From Muscardinus avellanarius (taxonomy: Eukaryota > Chordata > Mammalia > Rodentia > Gliridae), in the NCBI GenBank assembly GCA_963383645.1, contig OY726566.1, positions 96,774,677 through 96,838,676 on the forward strand: 64,000 bases of DNA. The letters are read 5' to 3'. The notes beneath the pieces are model-generated. The model searched no databases, was not told where the DNA came from, and saw only the letters and a list, made by a program, of their open reading frames with translations. Each line of letters starts with the position of its first letter. The first letter of the stretch is position 1. The position numbers and the translations under genes are program-made. Shown here piece after piece: positions 1-11,840 of this stretch.

Positions 1-24
1 CACTGAGCTACATCCCCAGCCCAA
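1..24 (-). repeat. ID-type SINE remnant cut by the window edge
   Basis: Reads ctgagctacatccccagccc, the complement of the conserved ID-element start gctggggatgtagctcag. The remainder lies outside the window. Confidence 0.6.
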
Positions 25-1037
25 GCTTAGGACATTCTGAGCACAGGAAAGCACATGGCCAATGAAGAAGAGGGAAAGATGGCAGCTCTGTCGTCATGTT
101 TTGAGCCTGCTTTCAAAGGCCTGTGTTTGCATTGTGTTAACAAAAGGGGGTAGGGGTCTCAGAGTAGGACACAAAAGAATGGATGCCAGGTATGTCCTAA
201 TACAGGGCTGTAATTTCCCTGCTGGTTTGTATTGCACTCTAAGGGCAGTGGGCCTTTAGCTGTGAATGTGCTGTTTAGTGCCCTTGTAAAATTTGGATGA
301 AGAAATGGCCAGAGAAACAAGAATAATTAACAGAGGTACCAGAAATTTTCTTGAAAGATAAAATGCATAAGAAATAGCACCTAGGATCTTGGGAAGATGA
401 TCCTTGGGAAGATGGGATATTTGAGTTGTCTCAATAAAGGAAAGGGATAAAAAGAAGGACAAGAGAACAGATAAAGACAGTTGAATTTCTTCGGTGTACA
501 TCAATCAGCGAGCAGTGTTTGGGTTTTGGGACTCATTTTATATACACATGCATTTTAATCTTGGATACTATGCTATCTCCTCTAAGAAATACAATTGGCA
601 CCAGAGAATTCAAACTCAATACTGTTCCCAAACTATGAAGAGAAATCCTGTATCTCTGTATGGAATGCCCTAGGCTATGCCAGAATGCCCATGCTCCATC
701 CTGCAACTGAGCTGCACCAGAAAGCAACTATAAAGTCTCTTCTGAAGGGTGACAGGTACCAATTTATTCAGGAAACTTTCACCACTTCTTCAGAACTTTG
801 TACCAATTGTCACCAGAACCCAGTGTATAAAACTCACATGCAGCTAACCTGCCTCATGGTTATCTACCTGAGTACTATGTCCCTTGCTAGCATTAGGAAG
901 AGGAAGGGCAGAGACCATATCCTATGTATGTAAGAGTTTGGGCGAATAACCCAAGTTCTCCATGCTACAGGTTTTTACCAACTGTCAATTGGAGACAAGA
1001 GATCTAACTTACTGTTTAGAGTTGTCATTGCAAGAAT
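25..1037. other. Intronic sequence, nothing recognised
   Basis: Non-repetitive AT-moderate DNA. The ORFs here (up to 112 codons) lack any family resemblance and have no splice context; I treat them as chance. Confidence 0.5.
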
Positions 1038-1047
1038 TAAATGTGCT

Positions 1048-1252
1048 AATACAGCACATTATGGTGGCGCACGCATGTAATCCCCCTACTTGGGAGGCGG
1101 CGACAGGAGGATCGTGCAGGTTCGAAGCCAGCCGCACTGGCTTAAGAGACCCCGTTTCCAAATAAAAATATATAAAATAGGTCTGGGAGTGCAGCCCGGA
1201 GGTAGAAGGGTTCCATCCCCAGTACCACCAAAAATAAAAAAATAAAATAAAA
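1048..1252 (+). repeat. B1-dID SINE, short (young-type) subfamily
   Basis: B1 part with a pol III B-box-like ggttcgaagcc, the shortened junction ccgcactggcttaagagacc, ID-derived right part and an (aaat)-rich tail. Flanked by the target duplication taaatgtgct at 1038-1047 and 1253-1262. Confidence 0.93.
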
Positions 1253-1262
1253 TAAATGTGCT

Positions 1263-2972
1263 CAAACATTCAGCATCTGGAATAATAACTGTTAGCACTG
1301 ACCATTACTTTTTCCTCAAAAGTGCCTGAGACCAAATTAATTTTTTAAGTGAACATATGAGTGACATTTTAAAAACATTTGGGAGCCAAGACAATATCAC
1401 AATTTTTTTTCCCAGAGAAATGTCCATAATTGGAACACAGATTCAACAGACTATGCTAGGAGGAAAATGATCTGAAAATTAAGGCAAAGAAAAAAAAATC
1501 TATTGAGGGGACATATACATCAGTATGCAGGCTGAGTTCTGGGAATGATCGCAAAAGGAAGCAAAACTTCGCCAATCTATCTAAATGAGAAAGTGGATGC
1601 TGTGGTACGGGGTAGAGCTTCCCGAATTTCAAGTTTGCTGACCATGGGCTCTTCCGTTGGCCACCCCGATCCTAGCTGATACGACTTCATCATCTGTCCT
1701 GTATTTGTATTATATATGACGCGCTTTTTGTAACACGCATCCTTCAATTTGCTTCCCACACGGATGCATCTAAATCCCCTTTGCAATCCCTCCACCTCCC
1801 CATGGCCTCCCTCTCCCAGGACCTCATTTCCCATTAGTCTCCCTGACGCTGCCAGCAGACCATTCCAAATCCTCCTCTACCCCTGGACAAAGGCCGCGCA
1901 GATGTGGGGAGAGCTGGCACTGGGAATGTTAGGGGCACTGTCATCCTGTCCCAGCAGGAAGGTGGTCATTTCTTCCCTGGGACCAGAGGCAGAAGGAGGG
2001 GGGGCTTAAAAACAAAAGAAAAAGAAAGATTGAAGGCCAAAGAAAAAGAGGGGAGACAATATAGCCCATTGAAATCAAAAAGGAAATGCATGAGTGAGAT
2101 TTCTATCAGGAAAAACAGTGGGAGGCAATGGGGTAGGCGTGGGGAGAATAAAAACAAAGCAGCAAAATGTGAGGCCGCTCAGGGAGCAGAACAGCACAAA
2201 AGTCTCTGGGAGGGGTAAGCGAGGGGGAGGGAGCCCGCAGAAGTGATGGTTGAAAGGAGTTGAAAAGCAGGAACCACTCTGGGGACACTCAGCTGGAATC
2301 CCGCATCCTCAGCCTCAGCCCAGTCTCTGGAATTGTTAGCACTCTTCCGCTCTTCCTCCTCTGTTCTCTTTTCAGCCCTCTAAGTGCCTACATTCCAGTT
2401 TTTCATAAAGGAAGGCAGCATGTTGTGTGTATGAGGGAAGTCTAAAGGAAGAGGCCGCCGCCGGGGACTGGCTCAGAACACACCACACATCGCATGGCCC
2501 ACAGTTCTGGGCCGTTTTAAAAGCTGCCCTGGAAGAGAGATGCGTGGCTGGGGGTTGTGTCTGGGAGGATAAGGGGTCTCTCAGTTGCCCTGGCTCAGGA
2601 AGCACCGTCCTGATTGTGGGACACACTCCTTACCCTAAACATCCACTGCAGAAGGAGGCAAATCAGTGGGAGAAAACGCTCAGAGGAGTTAGAATAGAAC
2701 AAGTCAAGGGCCACTTAGAGAACCCAGCCAGGCCCCTTGTGATCAGGGACCACTGGCCCCTCGAACCTCTGTTCATAAAGGCCAAGTTGGATCTTTGAAC
2801 AATGTTTAGGATTCATAGTGTCTGAAGTCACAGGAAAGACATAGACCAAACTGCAAAAAAAATTAAAAAAGAGGACAAGAGATTTGTAGCATTCAGTGAT
2901 TAGTACTGAGGAGGCATATACTCTCTTGATCTCTAACATAGCATAAAAAATTTATTTTTATTTACATGAATT
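1263..2972. other. Intronic sequence, no gene recognised
   Basis: Slightly GC-rich in places (1570-1960, with several CpG) and purine-rich at 1985-2060 and 2200-2240. Several overlapping ORFs of 60-120 codons exist on both strands, none with a recognisable domain or splice sites. Confidence 0.5.
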
Positions 2973-2987
2973 CAAATTCATCAGATA

Positions 2988-3151
2988 GCCGGAGGATCAC
3001 AGTGGTTTGAAGCCAGCCTTGCTGGTGTAAGAGACCCTGTTTCCAAATAAAAATATAAAATAGGTCTGGGAGTGTATCCCGGAGAAGAATTTCCAGGAAC
3101 CCTAGTACCACCAAACAAACAAACAAACAAACAAACAAACAAACAAAAAAA
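2988..3151 (+). repeat. B1-dID SINE, 5-prime truncated
   Basis: Starts inside the B1 part (ggaggatcacagtgg), young-type junction, tail of (caaa)n. Perfect 15-bp target duplication caaattcatcagata at 2973-2987 and 3152-3166, so the truncation arose at insertion. Confidence 0.92.
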
Positions 3152-3166
3152 CAAATTCATCAGATA

Positions 3167-4471
3167 TATGTCTGGCAATTCTGCCTCTTATTTTTCTCTA
3201 CAATGTCATAATTTATGTCCCCAAATCTCAGCCTTCTTGAGATAGCCTTCTTTAGAAAAGGCTATTTTTTTTTTCTCTTTAAATCAAGCCTGGGGAATTT
3301 CAGACTTATCATCAGTACTAAGTTAGGAGAGATGATTTCAATCAGCAGAGATCCCATTAAGCAGGTGATTACAGGGTAGAGAAAGGGTCATGCTTTCCAT
3401 TTACTTGTTTCTGACTTCAAAAACACTATAATTTAAAGGGGCTTCTATACTTTAAAAGAGATGAATGGTTCTGCAGCGATAGCTTTCAATTTCAAAATGC
3501 ACAGGTTAATATAAATTGTACCCGCAACTAAAAGCATTAAAAAGCAAACAGTTTATCTGAAGCACTTAGCTTCTCTGGAGCCAGTTGAATTTGGCTATGT
3601 CAAAAGACTTTACATCCATATTCCTGAATAAATAGAAATGATGGGATGGATGATAAGAATGAAATTGACAATATCTGTCAGGCTGATAAAAACTAATATC
3701 AATAAAGATTGATTGCATTTGAGGTTTCCGTTATTTAACGATAACGGTAAAGGCTAAAAATTACCAGCCATCAAAAAATGCAGTGGTTCTTGGACTGCAG
3801 ATAGTGATAAGAATTTATTTTACAGAAACTAGATGGATGTATTCACCCATCTTTATAGCCTCTGCCGGGTATCTCCTGCCAATAAGAGACCCCAATGGAG
3901 CAGAGCGGGCACAAGATGTCTTCTGAGACCTTGGGAACTGTTTGCCTGTGAGTAAGTTAAAATAATAACTGTGAATCTTGAAATCTGGAGTGTTTTTTAC
4001 ATGAGCATAAATATAAAGCCAATTTATAAACTCCAACCAAATGCTGGGAGGAAAAAGCATTGTTCTTTAAAAAAATGAATTCCTTTGTGTCCTATAATTT
4101 TAAGGAGAGAGAGAGCTACATTTGGTGGGTCTCCTCTGTAAAAGATACTGCAGATCAATAAGAAACTAATTTCATATTGGGATGTCAGGCCTTGATCAAA
4201 ACTCCAAGAGACGCACATGGCAGATGGATTTGGCTTCTGGTAAAGAACTGGAGTACTGATGTGCATTTAAGGTTCGACACAGCAAGTCCTGGGAGCTTAG
4301 ATTAAAAGCACTTTTAGAAGTCCTACTACATGAGGCAGAGAATAATAATAAAAGAGGCAGTAAGGAAAAGCCAAAGCCTCTGTTTTAGAGAAGCATCCCA
4401 TTCCTTAAGATTCATGTCTTAGAGAAGAGGAGAGGGTATACTGATGTTTCTTTCACTTTTAATTTTTAATT
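3167..4471. other. Intronic sequence, nothing recognised
   Basis: AT-rich single-copy-looking DNA with short chance ORFs only. Confidence 0.5.
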
Positions 4472-4688
4472 TTTTGTGGTACTGGTGATGGAACCCAGGG
4501 GCATTCTACCTCTGAGCTATACCCCAGCCCTATTTTTTTTTTTTTTTTTTTTTTGGAAACAGGGTCTCACTGAGTTGCAAAGGGCCTCACTAAGTAGCTG
4601 AGGCTGTCCTCAAACCACAATCCTCCTGTCTCACTGTCTCAGCCTCCCAAATGCTGGGATTGTAAGTGTGTGCCCCCATGCCTGGCTT
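4472..4688 (-). repeat. B1-dID SINE
   Basis: Complement orientation: ID part (tggaacccaggggcattctacctctgagc), long T tract at 4531-4553, B1 part ending ccccatgcctggct. Older full-length type with both lactagtagctgagg-like B1 linker repeats. Confidence 0.9.
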
Positions 4689-5370
4689 CTTCTTCTTCTT
4701 TTTTATTTTTTTAGTATATCTCAAATATTGCACTGTATAGCCTCATGCTAAAAAAGAAGGCTGCTAAGGATGTTGTCACCTGCATTTTTCTTTGCTAAGC
4801 CTGGCAATACTAGCTTAAGACCCAGAAAATAGTAAAGTAAAGCAGAACTCGGAAGGAGTCCAGGTGAGTTCAGGACGTGGAGAGGGCAGGGCACCATTTT
4901 AAATTGAGAAGGATGGAGAGTAAGTAGGGCCACAAACTATCCCTGCTTCCTCCATCAGGCGAGGTCTATCCTTCCACCTCTCGGGTCTGGGCTAGCCTCA
5001 GCCACTGGACTTGCTTTGGCCGAGAAAATGGAGTAGAGATGGTGCAGAGCTTTCCTGCCAAACCTTGAGATGTCCTGCAGGACTCTCTTAAGTACTATGC
5101 TTTTTAAAAATCTAAGGGAAAAGGGCCAGATGAACAGAAAGGCTCAGGTGTTCTGACCTTCCCAGCTACCCCAGAAGAGAGCCCCAGACTTAGTGAAGAT
5201 GAACGTGAAAGAATTCATCTTAAATATGAGCATCCACAAATGCCTACAGTCTCATCAGCGATGTGGCTGATTCAGAATGGATCCTAGAAAAAGGGGCAAA
5301 ATACTGCTTCTTCCAGAAAAGTAAAGAAAGAAGGAGAGAGCCATTTCTGGACTGTCCTTTCACTCAAATA
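4689..5370. other. Intronic sequence, nothing recognised
   Basis: Between two SINEs; no coding potential or repeat family recognised. Confidence 0.45.
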
Positions 5371-5385
5371 GATGACTAACTTCTT

Positions 5386-5593
5386 TTTTTTTTTTTTTGG
5401 TGGTGCTGGGGATGAAACTCATGGGCTTTCTACCTCTGGGCTACACCGCCAAACCTATTTTATTTGGAAACAGGGTTTTACTAAGTTGCTGAGAGCCTCA
5501 CTAAGTAGCTGAGACTGGCTTCGAACCTGTACGATCCTCCTGTCTCAGCCTCCCAAACACAGGGATTACAAGTCTGCGCCACCACGCCCAGCT
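5386..5593 (-). repeat. B1-dID SINE with perfect target duplication
   Basis: Complement orientation, intermediate type, ends ccaccacgcccagct. Target duplication gatgactaacttctt (15 bp) at 5371-5385 and 5594-5608. Confidence 0.95.
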
Positions 5594-5807
5594 GATGACT
5601 AACTTCTTATCTAACTCCAGAGGACACTGAAGGCTGAAGGAAGGCAAGTCAACATTTACTCTACAGGCTAAAAGGAAACATGAGAGAGGACGGAGAATGG
5701 TCAAGACAGCAGCAGCTAGAAAGTACACCATCTAAGAGGAAATCAAATGGGACTTTACATCTGAGGCTGACCTCCTGAGCTTTGTGCAGTAGCAATCTCA
5801 AGAACTA

Positions 5808-6026
5808 CTATTTTTTTTTTCTTTTTGGTGCTGGAAGATTAAACCCAGGAGCATTCTACCTCTGAGCTACATCTCCAGCTCCATTTTATTTTTTATTTTG
5901 AAGCCAGTATAAATTGCTGAGGGCTGCATTGCTAAGTTGCTGAGGCTGGCCTTGAAACGGTGCACTTTCTGTCTCAGCCTCCCAAGTACTGGGATTACAG
6001 GTGTGTGTCACTGTGCCTGGCTTCTG
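5808..6026 (-). repeat. B1-dID SINE, diverged
   Basis: Complement orientation: aacccaggagcattctacctctgagctac, then the B1 part ending ctgtgcctggct. Only a short possible target duplication (agaacta). Confidence 0.88.
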
Positions 6027-6165
6027 AGAACTATTTTGTAAAAGGAAGAAACAATAACATAAAGGTGTTTGGGCTTTATTCATTGCTCATGGTGCTGGGT
6101 TCTAATATTTGACTGTTTTTCTTAGTAGCTTTTGAAAGTCATCGTGGAAAATGGAACACACTTAT

Positions 6166-6166
<1 letters not shown>

Positions 6167-6204
<38 letters not shown>
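6167..6204. repeat. (GT)n microsatellite
   Basis: About 19 uninterrupted GT units. Confidence 0.98.
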
Positions 6205-6207
<3 letters not shown>

Positions 6208-6559
6208 CACAAGCACACCTATGTGTGAGTGGAGAGGTGTGGCAACTAAAGTCATGCCACTATTTATTACTAATGCCCAATGAGGGATGTCTTTAAGTAC
6301 AGGAGGTAGAATGAGCAGGTGGGTAGAAGATGGATCAATGCATACTGCAGACTCAACATCTCACCTGCCCAGGCTTTCAAAGACAGACAGGTTTGGGATT
6401 ATCCAGCCCAGTCTATAAGGAGGAAGCAGTCCTCCCAGGCCCACCATTCTCCCTTAAGCAGCCTTTCCTCTTCCTAAACCATCCTTTTCACCATAGCTCA
6501 GGCCAAGGGCTCGAGCAAACTCTTCACACTGAGAAGGCGCTGAAGACAAAGGAAAGGGA

Positions 6560-6690
6560 GTCTGACTTGGCTGACAGTCTAACACTTACCTTAGGAGATC
6601 CTCGTGAAGATTAAATGGTGGTGTGTGCTTCGTACAGGCATTGGCAAAGTAATATGTGCCTGACAAATGCCAGCTATGTTATCTATTTGT
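6560..6690 (+). repeat. Possible MIR fragment
   Basis: Contains the MIR-like order cgtgaagattaaatg, gtacaggcattggcaaagtaa, gcctgacaaatgcc, as at the 3-prime half of MIR. Diverged. Confidence 0.45.
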
Positions 6691-6742
6691 GGCTTTATCA
6701 TAGCACTTAAAACATCTACACACGATCGATTGTTTTAAACTT

Positions 6743-6952
6743 TTTTTTTTTTTTTTTTGGTGGTACTGGGGTTCCTGGAAGCCCTTCTTCCTCTGGGCTA
6801 AACTCCCAGAGGAAAATATAAAAAAAATATATTTTTTTATATTTTTGAAACAGGGTCTTTTACGCCAGCACGGCTGGCTTCGAACCTGAGCGATCCTCCT
6901 GTCCCCGCCTCCCAAGCGCGGGGATTACAAGCGTGCGCCACCACGCCCGGCT
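6743..6952 (-). repeat. B1-dID SINE, young-type subfamily
   Basis: Complement orientation with ggggttcctggaagcccttc, short junction cgccagcacggctggcttcg and CpG-containing B1 end ccaccacgcccggct. Target duplication ttgttttaaactt at 6730-6742 and 6953-6965. High CpG retention suggests a recent insertion. Confidence 0.95.
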
Positions 6953-7022
6953 TTGTTTTAAACTTCTTTGTGCATATGGTCATGTTTTCTTTAGCCTGTA
7001 ATCACTTGAAAACACTGCCTAT

Positions 7023-7023
<1 letters not shown>

Positions 7024-7066
<43 letters not shown>
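7024..7066. repeat. (GT)n microsatellite
   Basis: About 21 uninterrupted GT units. Confidence 0.98.
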
Positions 7067-7068
<2 letters not shown>

Positions 7069-8068
7069 ATCAGGGAGGGTAGGTAACAGGCAGTTCCTAA
7101 CAGGAACTCCACAAATAGTTGTTGAATGAATGAATGAGTGAATGGAATAAGGCATATTTGCTGAGATGCCCAGGAAGAGGACCAAAAATTAATGTGAATC
7201 TTTACGAATATGCTTATTATCTACATAAAACCTGAATTTGGGTGCAAAGGGAGTAAACAACAAGCTCTCTGTTAGAGCTCTGTCTTGCAGGGTCTCTGTG
7301 TGTCCTGCAGAGACATGCAGCACACTCTTTCACTCTTTCTCCCTTCAGCCAAGCCAGACAGATTACTCCATATTCATGTTCTTTATTCCTGGAAACATGT
7401 CCATATGAGGAGCTAAACATCATGACCAGAAATTGCTACTTGTCATAGGTATTCATGCTTCTAACAGGCTTTCAGAGGCAGACGCTGTAGTGATTACTAT
7501 GTCTAGCAAGTGCTCTAACATCAGATTAGATACCCAGTTAGGGAACTTTCTGGAAAGCGAATGTAGCTTGCCACAAAAGACATGGCAGTATCAGGCATTT
7601 TCAGAGAGAATGAAGTGTGACTGCGAAACATGAATGAGAGACAAACAGCAACAAGCAAGAAACTAGAAAGGTGGAAAAAATAATCAGACTCCTGAAACCT
7701 CAGGATAAGCAATTGCTAATACGGATTAGGTAGCTGATCCCAACTAATTTATTAAGAAGAAAAAAAAGCCTCAAAAAATAAGGCCAAGGCTGCATTTATT
7801 TTTCCCTTTATTAAAAAAAATAATTAGCCCCCCCCCAAATGCCTATATGGAGCTCCATATGGAAGTGGTTTCTATTAATTGCTTGATTAAGATGGACCAT
7901 GTGTGTCCATGGTCTGGCATGCTGGCTGACGCAGAAAAGCAGGAAGGCCCATCTAAAGTTGGTGAGTGTTTCTACCATCCTGAAGTCAGCGTGCGTGAAT
8001 GTCGGCGGAGATCCTGCCATCTATCACCTGCGTAAAAGATCTTTGGCAAGTTCACTGCACCTACTCAC
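7067..8068. other. Intron just downstream of the 121-nt DGKI exon
   Basis: Single-copy-looking sequence; no further exon or repeat recognised. Short ORFs on both strands are unsupported; those at 7847-8132 partly overlap the true minus-strand exon. Confidence 0.5.
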
Positions 8069-8189
8069 CGTGGTCAAGGATATATTTCACAATCTCCCCG
8101 TTGCCGGTTTTAGCTGCGTAGTGAAGAAGTGAACAGTGGTCCGGTCCCTGAATTAGCAGGCTGCCTCCATTTTTATAGCTTTCTATTAG
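8069..8189 (-). CDS. DGKI: DGKI 121-nt exon, first complete ankyrin repeat
   Basis: The minus strand shows a good acceptor (GTTTCTTGCAG) and a donor (CGGTGAGTAG). The exon encodes 40 residues plus one base: LIESYKNGGSLL, then IQGPDHCSLLHYAAKTGNG, then EIVKYILDHG. The S-LLHYAAKTGNGEIVKYIL segment is a textbook ankyrin repeat (TPLHxAAxxGxxxxVxxLL pattern). The sequence fits diacylglycerol kinase iota; the paralogue DGK zeta has clearly different residues here (LLHHAVSTG, VVRYLLDHAP). In type IV DGKs the repeats are thought to mediate protein contacts. The final G starts the glycine codon finished by the next exon, beyond the left edge of the window. No stop or frameshift is present, so the gene looks functional. 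Confidence 0.93.
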
Positions 8190-8526
8190 CTGCAAGAAAC
8201 AGACACACAAAAAGAAGCTCAAGCAGAATCCGGAACAAGGATAACAGCTCAGCGCTCATAAAACAAGAGTAATGCAGCAAACCACAAGTGTTTCCAGCCT
8301 CAGAGGACACGGAGAAAAGCCAAAGAGATGAAGGACCACTCGTACTGCATTATCACTTGTAGAGATGGCTGCAGGCTCACCTTGCTCCCGCGAGGGTCTG
8401 TGGGTATCGAACAGCCCAAGGAAGCTAAAACATGCTCAGTTGCTTTTTCCCCCCTGTTTAATTCTAAGCTCTAATATCTGTCCCAAGAGAGTGAGGAAGG
8501 GAGAAAAGTACAAAAACTAACCTTCC

Positions 8527-8757
8527 AGCTGGGCGTGGGGGTGCGCGCTTGTAATCCCCACGCTTGGGTGGCTGAGACAGGAGGATCGCACAGGTTCGAA
8601 GCCAGCCTCAGCTACTGAGTGAGGCTCTCAGCAACTTAGTGAGGCCCTGTTTCCAAATAAAATATAAAAATAGGTCTGGGAGTATAGCCCGGAGGTAGAA
8701 AGCCTCTGGGTTCCATCCCCAGTACCACCAAAATAAATAAATAAATAAATAAATAAA
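8527..8757 (+). repeat. B1-dID SINE, intermediate type (left part of composite)
   Basis: Full-length with two B1 linker repeats (cagctactgagtgaggc, cagcaacttagtgagg), ID part ending cccagtaccacc and an (aaat)n tail that runs straight into MLT1-like sequence. Confidence 0.95.
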
Positions 8758-8907
8758 GTGTATATTGATTTCATAACCCCCAATACCTTGGAATGTGACC
8801 TTATTTGGAAACAGGATCTTATAAGTATTACTAGATAAGGTGAGACACACTGGAGTAAGATGGGCCACTAATCCAATAAAAGTGGTCTTTATAAAAGAGA
8901 CAATGGA
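8758..8907 (+). repeat. MLT1 (MaLR) LTR fragment
   Basis: Contains ccaataccttggaatgtgac, cttatttggaaacaggatct and gggccactaatccaataaa in the order of the mammalian MLT1 LTR. Old, and trapped between two SINEs. Confidence 0.75.
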
Positions 8908-9125
8908 GCCGGGCGTGGTGGCGCACGCTTGTAATCCCCGCGCTTGGGAGGCAGAGACAGGAGGATCACGCAGGTTTGAAGCCAGCCGCGCGCGCTGGCT
9001 TAGGAGACCCTGTTTCCAAATAAAAATGTAAAAATAGGTCTGGGAGTGTAGCCCGGAGGTAGAAAGCCCCTGGGTTCCACCACCAGTACCACCAAAATAA
9101 TAATAATAATAATATTAAAAAACCT
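8908..9125 (+). repeat. B1-dID SINE, hybrid type (right part of composite)
   Basis: Has the shortened young-type junction (ccgcgcgcgctggcttagg) but the older ID end (agaaagcccctgggttcc), followed by an (aat)n tail. An intermediate between the two subfamilies seen in this window. Confidence 0.93.
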
Positions 9126-9140
9126 AAAAACTAACCTTCC

Positions 9141-10183
9141 CTAGGTTGGCTCCACATTGTCTCAAGCAGAAAGAGTCTGCATCTGGTAGCTGCATCCTAG
9201 TGCTTTAGTTGTTCTTGCATCTCCAACAAATCTAACCACCCAATCTAAGAGCAGCTTCTCTACCTCTGTGCTCCTGCGCACTGACGTCCTTATGTATACA
9301 CACCCAGCTCCTTTCTTCGTCTAGCTCTGTAGCCTGGGCCGCTGCCTTCTGCTGACCACCCAAGATGGCTAGAGATGATTCACAGAATGAGAGCCAAAAT
9401 GATGGAGGGGATCAGTTGTCTTTGTGTGAGAAAAGACGTGGTGGTGGGAGGAAAAAAGCAGCATGTGGCAGCCTGAGAGCAAGGTCGGGAAATGGGGCTA
9501 GAGTCTGGGTTCATACAATACTGAACAATAGAAAATGAAAATGGGTTCTTCAAACTGCAATATTTTAGGACAAGAGTCTTTATGAAGTTTCACAAAGGTA
9601 GCTTGAGGATGAATAACCCAGTAAGTTATAATCAGAAGAGATGTAAAAAAAAAAGAGGACTCAGAGGCCTTGTAGTCACTGGGGGAAGACAGGATGTAAA
9701 GAATGAGAGAGAAGCAGGGAATGGCTCTATGATTTTTTCCGGGGGCACCAGGGAAATGAGAATGTCTGGGAACTAGTGGGGGATGGGAAAGGAGTCATGC
9801 AATACTGCCTAGGAAACAGAGCAAGAGGAATGAGTGGCTAGAGGCAAGGGGTCTGTGTGCATTCTCATCCCCGAACAGTGGGGCAAGAGGTCAGGAAGAA
9901 ATAGCGAAGGGTTGTCTACAAAGACCTAAAAGAGAATCCTGTGCTATTCAGTTGCATTGTCTTACAATGACACTTTGTTTTGAGGCATATCCAGAAAGGA
10001 TAAATGGCAGAGCCAGCCAGACCCAGCTGAAGGTAGCTAGCTCCCTTGAGCGAGCCTTTCTGTGGGGCTTGAGACACTATGATTGCTAAGTTTGTCATGA
10101 GCGTCTTAGGCCACCCAACTGTGCAAGGACAATTTGGGGCAGCCATCTTCCTAGCCTCTTGTTTTCTTCCTCCTTGTGCACAA

Positions 10184-10184
<1 letters not shown>
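9141..10184. other. Intronic sequence, nothing recognised
   Basis: Moderate GC, several chance ORFs, no repeat family recognised. Confidence 0.45.

Positions 10185-10224
<40 letters not shown>
10185..10224. repeat. (CA)n microsatellite
   Basis: About 20 uninterrupted CA units. Confidence 0.98.
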
Positions 10225-10227
<3 letters not shown>

Positions 10228-11300
10228 CGCTTAATATTTCATATGTACTGTGCTTTCTATACAGAAGAGATAGTGAAAGGAGATTGAGAAATGGAGAAAG
10301 ATGAAAGGAAAATATCTGTGAAGGAAAAGAAAAAATGTACAAAAGAAAGAGAATGAGAAGAGAAAAATCTCTCAGTCCTATATTTTATTTCTCAATAAAT
10401 AAAGTGTTAGTAAGTCATTCCTTAGCCATTTAGGAAATAATTATAACCTGGAATGTAAGATAACCAGTTGGATATGTTAGTTTCCCATATTTCAAATAAT
10501 TCTCTGTTATGCACATTAAGAAGGGTAGTGAGACTCTCAAGGACCTGGGGGATTGCTTTCCTCCACTAAAGGCATGTAGAAAATTAAACGAAGAGCTTAA
10601 AGTACAGCGCTTTGCAAAATGTTCTGGCTTAGAAGTTCTCCAGGACCTGCCCTGCTCACATCTACTCTCACCTCTCAGGAGAACAGAATGGTCCTGCTTT
10701 GCTGCCGAGAAGTGACAATGGACCCAGAGGCAGGAGGCTTACAGAGCACTTTTCCAGGGCTAATTCTAGTGGCACTATATGATCTAGACAAAGCCATGGG
10801 TTCCATTTTTAGAGTTATGTGACTAGAGATGGCAGTTGATCCATGTCTGTGACCTTTCCTCTATTCATATTCTGCTAGCAAACTGTTAAAAATGCAACCC
10901 ATGTGTTCCTCAGTTTATCTAATACACATGCTCATAAAAAAGGTGGTATATCTCAGCTTTCTTCTAAGGCTTTTTATTAATCCACCTGCATTGGCCCCAT
11001 TCAACTTGGCCAATTGGTAATTAGGGCCTTCACCCTGAGGCAGCAGCCTTTATAATAGAGCAAATCAGAATCACTGGCTTTATACAGGGACATATAGAAG
11101 TCATGGGTGCCCATTCCCCTGAGTAATATGAGACCAAGCAGACCTTTGAAAATACTCACAGACTACATTATATAACAAATATTTCTTTTATGATGACCAT
11201 GCCATGTTTAACTGTGAAACATATAGATTAAATTAAATAGGTAAATAGCTAACAGAGAAGAGCCTCTTCTATGTAATAGGAATGGTCTTAATAACATTAC
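10225..11300. other. Intronic sequence with a purine-rich tract
   Basis: 10261-10375 is strongly A/G-biased (gaaagg, aaaagaaag runs). Nothing else recognised up to the gap. Confidence 0.5.
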
Positions 11301-11500
11301 NNNNNNNNNNNNNNNNNNNNNNNNNNNNNNNNNNNNNNNNNNNNNNNNNNNNNNNNNNNNNNNNNNNNNNNNNNNNNNNNNNNNNNNNNNNNNNNNNNNN
11401 NNNNNNNNNNNNNNNNNNNNNNNNNNNNNNNNNNNNNNNNNNNNNNNNNNNNNNNNNNNNNNNNNNNNNNNNNNNNNNNNNNNNNNNNNNNNNNNNNNNN
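11301..11500. other. Assembly gap (200 N)
   Basis: Exactly 200 unknown bases, a typical fixed-size scaffold gap, so the true length is unknown. It sits in the DGKI intron between the exon at 11841-11878 and the exon at 8069-8189. The long apparent ORF crossing it is meaningless. Confidence 0.99.
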
Positions 11501-11840
11501 AAAGAAATCTCTAAATTCTTCCAGTGTCAGCTTTCAGAGAGCAGGAATAACAGGCATTGTGCACGGGGCATCCTGGGAATATGCAGTCTACTGGAACTAG
11601 TCCAGGCAAATGCCTGGGCATTCTTCCATTACCCCTTGCTATTAGATATGCAGAGAAACTATAAGGGGTCCCCTCACTGTCTCTGCTCAGTTACAAAAAG
11701 AACATCCTTTCTCCTTCTATTCTGCCAGTGCAGGCAGAGGGAAGACGAGTGATTAAAGTTATCTTAAAAATTTGGTGAGCAATGAGGTCGATCTAAAGTT
11801 CTTAAAGAATCACCAAAGTTTAGGAAGGGGAATATCTTAC

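Larger units (their letters stand above)
8527..9125 (+). mobile_element. Composite retroposed unit: SINE - MLT1 fragment - SINE
   Basis: A 15-bp direct repeat aaaaactaaccttcc occurs at 8512-8526, directly before the first SINE, and at 9126-9140, directly after the A-rich tail of the second SINE. Neither SINE has its own target duplication at its inner edge. The 599 bases between therefore look like one insertion event, consistent with a transcript that began in the first SINE, read through the MLT1 piece and ended in the tail of the second. What is seen is the repeat layout; the mechanism is inference. Confidence 0.7.

Noticed and set aside
3109..3151. (CAAA)n arrays considered as CRISPR-like or satellite repeats
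   Set aside because: They are SINE tails inside a target duplication; no spacer structure exists anywhere in the window.
9916..10221. Minus-strand ORF with Cys-Val repeats; the same type at 49218-49463 on the plus strand
   Set aside because: Translations of (CA)n/(TG)n arrays and SINE bodies.
11282..11752. 156-codon ORF on the plus strand
   Set aside because: It runs through the 200-N gap; unknown bases cannot support a reading frame.
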